Assembly: GCA_949752735.1 (NCBI GenBank) | Contig: OX457041.1 | Location: 30,152,400 to 30,216,399, forward strand | From: Lumbricus terrestris | Lineage: Eukaryota > Annelida > Clitellata > Crassiclitellata > Lumbricidae | Direction of reading: 5' to 3' | Length of the DNA: 64,000 nucleotides | Shown: positions 58,440-64,000 of the stretch, piece by piece | Layout: each line of letters opens with the position of its first letter | Position numbering within the stretch: the stretch's first letter is position 1 | Translations under genes and position numbers: made by a program | The notes under the pieces: model-generated | The model's database searches: none | Seen by the model: only the letters and a program-made list of their open reading frames with translations | Told to the model about the DNA's origin: nothing

Positions 58440-60100
58440 ATGGCTGGAGGGTTTATTGATGAGAAGGACCCCAATTACAACTTTAAGGGGTGGAGGTACT
58501 ACTTGAACTCGTACACACTTCGAGGGCGATTTAACGTGAGTTGCTTGACTTGACAGAAGTTTCCGGTTTTGTTGATGCACAGCTATTCATGTATCAGACA
58601 CGGTTTTTTATAGATCTTTATATTTAAGTCATAAATGCTTTGCTCTGTTTCTTTCTTGACTGTTTTAATGCACAATACTCTACTAGTGCGCTGAGCTCCA
58701 TTGCTGTAAAGTTTTTCTTTTTTGCAATAGAGGGCCTTGCTGTAGGTTTTTCTTGCACGTCTGTTAATTACAGGTTAATTAGTACAGTGTCACAATTTTT
58801 GGTGAAGGTGTTTTAAGTGAATCAGTGTTTTAGATCTTGTTTTGCTTGGCTGATTTGGGTTCTGGGTAATAACATTACATTAGGTGCAGGCATCAGAGTA
58901 AAGATCTGTAATTCTATATAATATAGAAATTTTATAATTATGTTGTAAAACTTACCTCCATATATAGTCCGTGTTTATTTTATGGGAGCCATTAACCCCT
59001 TTAGCATGGATTAAATTTTTTCTTAACTTTCACCCAGCATGGAATTATTTTCCAGAAATTTTGTCCATATTGCTGTTGTAGTCATACTAGGATTTTTCTG
59101 GATATAATCCAATAATTTGTTTTAAATTTTATGGTCACCCCAAATTTTTTTGGGGGTGGGTGGTAAAATTTTGTGTGGATTTCAATGTACAGATTTCACC
59201 TGCAAATGACATTGAACATGTCTTCGATGACTAATAAATTGAAGTATTCTTCAATATTCAAATAACTCGTAAACTCAGTGGCTGAGTTTATCTGCATTGC
59301 AGAGAATGTTAATTCACCGGTCAGATTAAGTTACCGATTGTTGTCAATTCCCGTTAGTGCCTCTCGTTCTCTCCTCTGTAACTCTTTGTTGCTTTCCTAA
59401 TTCAGTTTGAAAGTAAGTCCGCACAGACATACTCGGCAACTGCAAATGGAGTTAAAATTTCTTTCCTGTTGATTCAAAGATTTCTTCTTTAACCTTTTAA
59501 TGCCAGAGGTAATTGTGAATCTCAACAAATGGTGATTCATTTAAACCTTTAATGCCGAGATGGTAGTAAATTGTATGGGATTTCCCATACAATTTACTAC
59601 CATCTCGGCATTAAAGGTTTAAATGAATCACCATTTGTTGAGATTCACAATTACTATGACAACTGGCTCAGAAACTTTTGCTTACATAATCAATCGGTTG
59701 TTAAAAATGGAAAGTCATAGTAAAGCAAAACAATGCACAGAAAACCAGATGAGTCACCAATTCAGTCCCCAATGGCATTTTCCCCCACCCCACACACACA
59801 CACACATGGAGTCCAATCAATGTATCTCCAACCTTATTCAACAGATCTATGGCATCATGTTCAGAGTCTCTAGTTAGACTTCTCTTGCGTAGTTGTGTTA
59901 GGATAATCTAAATTATAATTCTTCTAATGTTAAATGTTTGGTATGTATGCAGTAACTGAATATTTACTTAATTGTACTTGTTTCAGTGGGTTGTAGGAAC
60001 ATATGGTGTGATTTTCGGTGCTGTATTGCTTCGAAAAATGTTCAAGAAGAAGGATACTCCGGCCGTGACAGAAGCAGCTCCAGCCAAGAAGAAGCACTAG
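58440..60100 (+). CDS. ATP5MK: ATP5MK (DAPIT/USMG5): ATP synthase membrane subunit k, 2 coding exons
   Basis: Small inner-membrane subunit of mitochondrial F1Fo ATP synthase, involved in dimer/oligomer assembly. Coding exons are 58440-58535 (32 codons, donor GTGAGT) and 59987-60100 (37 codons plus TAG; acceptor TTTCAG); the join is phase 0. The 69-aa product has the family core YYLNSYTLRGRFN, then one membrane segment (about residues 33-47, WVVGTYGVIFGAVLL), then a basic stretch KMFKKKDTPAV and a Lys-rich end. Human is 58 aa; the extra length is C-terminal. There is no separate targeting peptide, as usual for this subunit. The ATG follows an acceptor by 20 bases, so a 5' UTR exon lies upstream. 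A polyadenylation signal AATAAA is at 60339-60344. The intron holds a long palindrome. Confidence 0.95.
59509..59654. repeat. Near-perfect 146-bp palindrome (72-bp arms, 2-base loop)
   Basis: The left arm 59509-59580 and right arm 59583-59654 are exact reverse complements, separated only by TT. It lies in ATP5MK intron 2 in transcribed orientation and would fold into a 72-bp hairpin in the pre-mRNA. Sequence just left (59491-59508) resembles part of the arm. Confidence 0.95.
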
Positions 60101-60338
60101 ACATCAAAGTTTACTAATGCAAGTGACGCACTTTGTGCTGAGAGCATATTCTGACTCTTTGCAACACGATTTTGATTCATTGTAGAGGACACAGTTACTG
60201 AAACGATGCACTGAATTTTGTGAAAATATTGGTACATGTGTGTGTCTAAAATGTTAAGGCTACTATCATTAAACTGCGTGGGTATGCTGTAAATGGCATT
60301 GAATCAATTCCTGATTTGCATGGAAAGAACAGGTACAG

Positions 60339-60344
60339 AATAAA
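60339..60344 (+). terminator. ATP5MK: ATP5MK polyadenylation signal
   Basis: AATAAA 239 bases after the stop codon, the first canonical signal downstream. Confidence 0.7.
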
Positions 60345-61760
60345 GTATATGTCTACCGATAATCATTTTCTATTTAATTGCATTGACAAGCCAAAGTGGG
60401 TGTTTTGGTCTGTTATCAATGAATGAAGATATCTGAATAATTTTTGCACTGCTAGACACATGATTTCACCAAGCTATAAGATGAGAGCATCTCATTTTCA
60501 AAAGTGTGCCTTGTTTTTAATGGAGCACCTCACAAATGCCTATCCTAAGGATTTTTTAGCTGTGGTGGGGATGTAAGGAGTGACTAGTTGAGGTACTTAC
60601 GGCAAGAATTGTATGGATCTGACCGGCTAGTTTAAATCTTATCCTGCGGTTAGCATGTGAATTAAAGATCTGAGATACCTACTAAATCTAAGTTGGGATA
60701 ATCAAGAAGGGAACAGCTTTTTTTCTGTGACAACTTTAGCAGATCGTATGTGATGTATTTCAGTACACAAAGTAGCACTAAGAGCGTCTCTCTTCACTGG
60801 ATACATTCTGTTTTAACAGTCTTGCAATAAACTCTGATAAATCTGAGACAATCGTATTTGAGTCACACCACTTCATTTCATCATAGACCTTTCCGGCGCT
60901 ACTATCAAAATCCAGGGAACACCCTGGATTACTGTTTACAGTCATCTCTTATTTCGACTCTGCATCACAAACTCTGAAAACATTGTTCTCTCATATCAAG
61001 GGAAGTATATGTAATACTTGGTGTGTTTTATGTCAAAGGCATTTAACACTCCTCTTGCTCCTGTCTGCTCTTTCCTTGATTTTGCCAACATGGTGTTGCT
61101 GTTTTCTCAGATACCCAAGTCAGCAAGCTTCATTGCATCCAAAATTCTCCAGTTCATGGGTTGCTGAGTGCATCTTTTTGTAGAATTCCTTAAACTTTCT
61201 CGGTCTGCTGCCTGGGTGCCCGCACTTGAGGTCAAAAGGGGCACCTAGCTCCTGGAAATTGGCTCCCTGTTTTTAAGTACTACTTTGTGGTTTAAAAATT
61301 TTTGTTTGCACTAAGTACTCGAGATACTAATGATACACAAAATTTACTGTGAAATTTACATTTAGAAACCTTTGTGAAGGTAACCATGTTCTTAATTTCC
61401 TACTTTTATTTTCCAAGCTCTTGCTAAAAAATTGTAACCATGAACATTGTGTTTTGCACTCTCCAGCAAAAAATCTGCAGGTGCCAACGACCACGGTCTG
61501 CTGCATTGTCTTCTGTTGAATTCAGAATAAGATTTAAACTGGCCTATCAATAATAAATAATGTGACTATAAATGAAACCCATACATCATAAACACCTTCC
61601 TATCTCCAACCCCTAGTACCTACTTGAATTCTCCCCAAAGTCTACTGTTTCTGACGGAATATGTGATCTTTTCATTATGATAGATCATTTTCGAACTGAG
61701 TATATCGTTGTTTTCAGTCTGATCATCACGTAGCTGCTACTGTGACATTCTCCTTAATGG
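60345..61760. other. Intergenic stretch with decayed LINE traces
   Basis: Plus-strand snippets such as NSDKSETIVFESHHF (60833-60880) and EFRIRFKLAYQ (61515-61550) resemble CR1/L2 reverse transcriptase regions but are too broken to annotate as an element. Confidence 0.3.
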
Positions 61761-61767
61761 CTTATAC

Positions 61768-62743
61768 CAGCGTTTCCCAAACTTTTTGGGCCACGGAACC
61801 CTTCGCGTCCTAATATTTTCAGGCGGAACCCCAATCTCAACTAAACGCATTGAATCATGCTGAACGCACGGGAAGTAAAGGCTACTAATAATTATAAGCA
61901 TACATACCTAAGTACACTAAATTTTAGAAGGTTTATGTTTCTTACACTATCATGAAAGATTAAATTGCATTGTTTTAAAAACCACGTTTTGTGGATCCTA
62001 CTAAGAGTATGCTCTGCATGAGGTTAGAATGTGAAGGTTCATTGGAATTCTGCTTCATTCGTGATGGGTCAATTAGAAGTTCGTAGTCACCGTTAGAAGA
62101 GTTGGTTGCTTTTTACCTTCATTGAGTGGTTTCGCATCCTATTATCGTAATTCATGAAAAGGAAGCATTTAACCAAGTTCGCTTTCAGGTCGTGAAAATG
62201 ATTTGCAATTTCTGAACGATGGTTTCCTCGAGAACCTTTAAAAATTGTGTGAGTTTGGAAAGCGTTCCAAGTTTCTGAATTAGGCCTAAATAAAAGAGGT
62301 TAGAACCCGAGCTTGCGTACGTAAAGTCACTCAATTTTGGCAAATTTTCAAACAAACCAATTAAAGTCACTATTTGTTGCTACTGCTACAAGATCAGACT
62401 TGGAGATTCTTTTTAAACTTGCGTTTTACGGTGACAAAGATGACTGCGTCTCTGTTCAGACTAAGGCCTAAAGCTCTGACCTACATGTACGTTACGTTCA
62501 GCAGTGATGTCTAAGCTTATACAAACTATATACTATGATGCTAGGCTAATTATTGGATTGCTAATAATCACTGAAAGGTCGGATAAGGACAAAACACAAA
62601 AGATGACTGACGCTAGCTTTAAACTTCCAGTGCATTTTCAAAAGCTGCTTGAAATGTTGTATTTCTCAGAAAAATTTCTTTTTTCTCAACTTCTCGCGGA
62701 ACCCTTGTGCTCGGTTCCGCGGAACCCAGTTTGGGAAACGCTG
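61768..62743. mobile_element. hAT element (976 bp, non-autonomous)
   Basis: Begins CAGCGTTTCCCAAAC and ends GTTTGGGAAACGCTG, a perfect 15-base terminal inverted repeat of the Charlie type. The 8-bp duplication GCTTATAC is exact (61760-61767, 62744-62751). GGAACCC motifs recur near both ends. No transposase visible. Confidence 0.95.
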
Positions 62744-62751
62744 GCTTATAC

Positions 62752-63540
62752 AATAACTTATAATACAGTTGTACAATATATATAATGTATATGATGTATA
62801 AATATATATTATATATTATATATATACAGACTTACTTGTAGTAATTCAATCAATGTCTTAGGCAACTTAACTGCCCTGTGGTCTTACCATTCAAGTATGA
62901 AGTCAAGCAATTGTTTTTGTTTTCAAACAAAGATTAGGAAGGTGATTGCTTGCCATAAGAAGCCTAGAAGATTTTACTCTTACCTGTCTAGGAAAGCTAT
63001 GCAAATGATCTCCTAAAGTTACTTTGCTATAAACAATAATTCTTTTTCATACAGCAGGCATAACCTTAAAGATGATAACTGCTAAAATTGCAATAGTCTT
63101 GTTCAGCAGTCATGAGTACTGAGAATGAATTGTCTCGTGTACTGAGCGTTATGCTAATTTGCTGAATGAAACTGCAAGATTACGCTAAGGCACTGTGTAG
63201 TTAGATCTGTCTAGATTATAGTAGTTTGAAGAAATCCACAGCACTTTGGTAGAGCACAATCAAAATATTGCTGCTTCTTCGTGAAGCACTTCTTACAATC
63301 ATATGCCACAGTTCATAGTTGGCTGGATCTGCAGACTTTGGTATCTTGGCTGACGATGTTGCAGACTGTGTTAACCGTTGTATCAATAACCGAGAAACAC
63401 GAATGACGATTTAACTCGAGAAGCATAGCCTACATCTAAACCAGATTCAGAATTTGAATCAAAGTGTTTTAGACCTTGGTATCCTAACACAGCACACTCA
63501 TTCTAGAACATGGAGACATTGATTCTGGGATTTGGCTTTC
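62752..63540. other. Intergenic stretch, probably 3' UTR of the BTB-type gene in its right part
   Basis: AT repeats at 62775-62825; no exon recognised. Confidence 0.45.
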
Positions 63541-63545
63541 AAGAT

Positions 63546-64000
63546 CTAGAACAGTGGGCTGTGAACATTTCTATGAGCTTTGACGTCATCGCACTTGGCC
63601 TTGACTTTTTCACGAAACATCTTGAGGCAGTTGTAACACGTGTCATTCACTTTGCGGGACTTGCATTCAGTGCAGAAGTTGCCGTAACCGGAAGCAAGCT
63701 CGTTGATGACTCCGTAGAGCCTCACATCACGCTCACTGGTCGACTTCTTATTCTGTTCAATGGCAAGTTCTAGGTCAAGTACTCGCAGCTGAAGAATGTG
63801 AATGAGATTATCGGGTTCGAGGCGCTTGAAGTGCGGATCCTTCTGGAGTTCAGTGAAGCTCTTGGTGCGTACATGGTCAATGCACTTGTGCAGCAGTTGC
63901 TGTAACCCATAGGCCTGTGCTGTGATCAGCAGCTCCATGTTTCCTGCTTTTGTGAGAAGAAACTCTTCGCATTTCTTTTTAACAGCCATGATCTGATATT
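63546..64000 (-). CDS. BTB/POZ-type protein, C-terminal part (5' end outside window)
   Basis: The minus-strand frame is open from the window edge to a stop at 63546-63548. It starts with YQIMAVKKKCEEFLL, which matches the end of a BTB/POZ domain and the helices after it (ADxYQMxxLKxxCxxFL), so the first in-window ATG (63989) is almost certainly internal. Helical BACK-like sequence follows (ELLITAQAYGLQQLLHKCID). Then comes a probable coiled coil (IHILQLRVLDLELAIEQNKK) and a Cys-x2-Cys-x8-Cys-x2-Cys cluster (CTEC...CYNC) that could bind one zinc. BTB proteins commonly dimerise and act as Cullin-3 adaptors or transcription regulators; which applies cannot be told without the N-terminus. The subfamily is not recognised. 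Confidence 0.8.
   Translation of the reverse strand, partial: YQIMAVKKKCEEFLLTKAGNMELLITAQAYGLQQLLHKCIDHVRTKSFTELQKDPHFKRLEPDNLIHILQLRVLDLELAIEQNKKSTSERDVRLYGVINELASGYGNFCTECKSRKVNDTCYNCLKMFREKVKAKCDDVKAHRNVHSPLF

Overview
The window is animal nuclear DNA, not bacterial, organellar or viral: genes are split by GT-AG introns, non-coding DNA dominates, and microsatellites, minisatellites and transposons of nearly every class are present. The two best-defined genes are clear metazoan orthologues: HIF1AN (factor inhibiting HIF) and ATP5MK (DAPIT/USMG5). The abundant TAGGCCTA-type words, the CR1/L2-like LINEs with microsatellite tails and the dense hAT MITEs suggest a marine invertebrate, perhaps an echinoderm or another invertebrate deuterostome. 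That taxon guess is inference.

Layout. 1-5.5 kb: GA, AAT and 18-bp repeats, a 5'-truncated retroelement tail with a restriction-like endonuclease domain (2734-3333), and two hAT elements with perfect 8-bp target duplications. 6-15 kb: a probable minus-strand secreted-protein gene (signal-peptide exon at 14770-14850, next exon ending at 6704) whose 8-kb intron holds a decayed mariner and two LINE copies. 15-21.5 kb: mostly simple repeats plus two hAT MITEs. 22.1-23.0 kb: an unrecognised 292-codon gene with an Ala-Ser repeat. 24.7-31.6 kb: a complete young LTR retrotransposon (minus strand, 1724-bp LTRs, ATAG target duplication) that codes only for Gag and protease; its gag begins inside the 5' LTR. 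31.6-43 kb: minisatellites, a MITE with 70-bp repeats, nested DNA transposons (MITE, then hAT, then mariner) and LINE fragments. 43.0-54.3 kb: HIF1AN in eight coding exons, with introns carrying a LINE split by a Harbinger-like element, a hAT and SINEs. 56.7-60.3 kb: ATP5MK, with a 146-bp near-perfect palindrome in its last intron. 61.8-62.7 kb: another hAT. 63.5-64.0 kb: the 3' end of a BTB-type gene running off the right edge (minus strand).

How the parts relate. The host genes are not an operon or pathway. HIF1AN is an oxygen-dependent asparaginyl hydroxylase and ATP5MK a small mitochondrial ATP-synthase subunit; their orthologues share human band 10q24, so the linkage may be ancestral. 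The mobile elements form a partly dependent community. The LTR element lacks reverse transcriptase and integrase, the hAT copies lack visible transposase, and SINEs carry the same 3' stem-loop tail as local LINEs, so all presumably borrow enzymes from autonomous relatives elsewhere.
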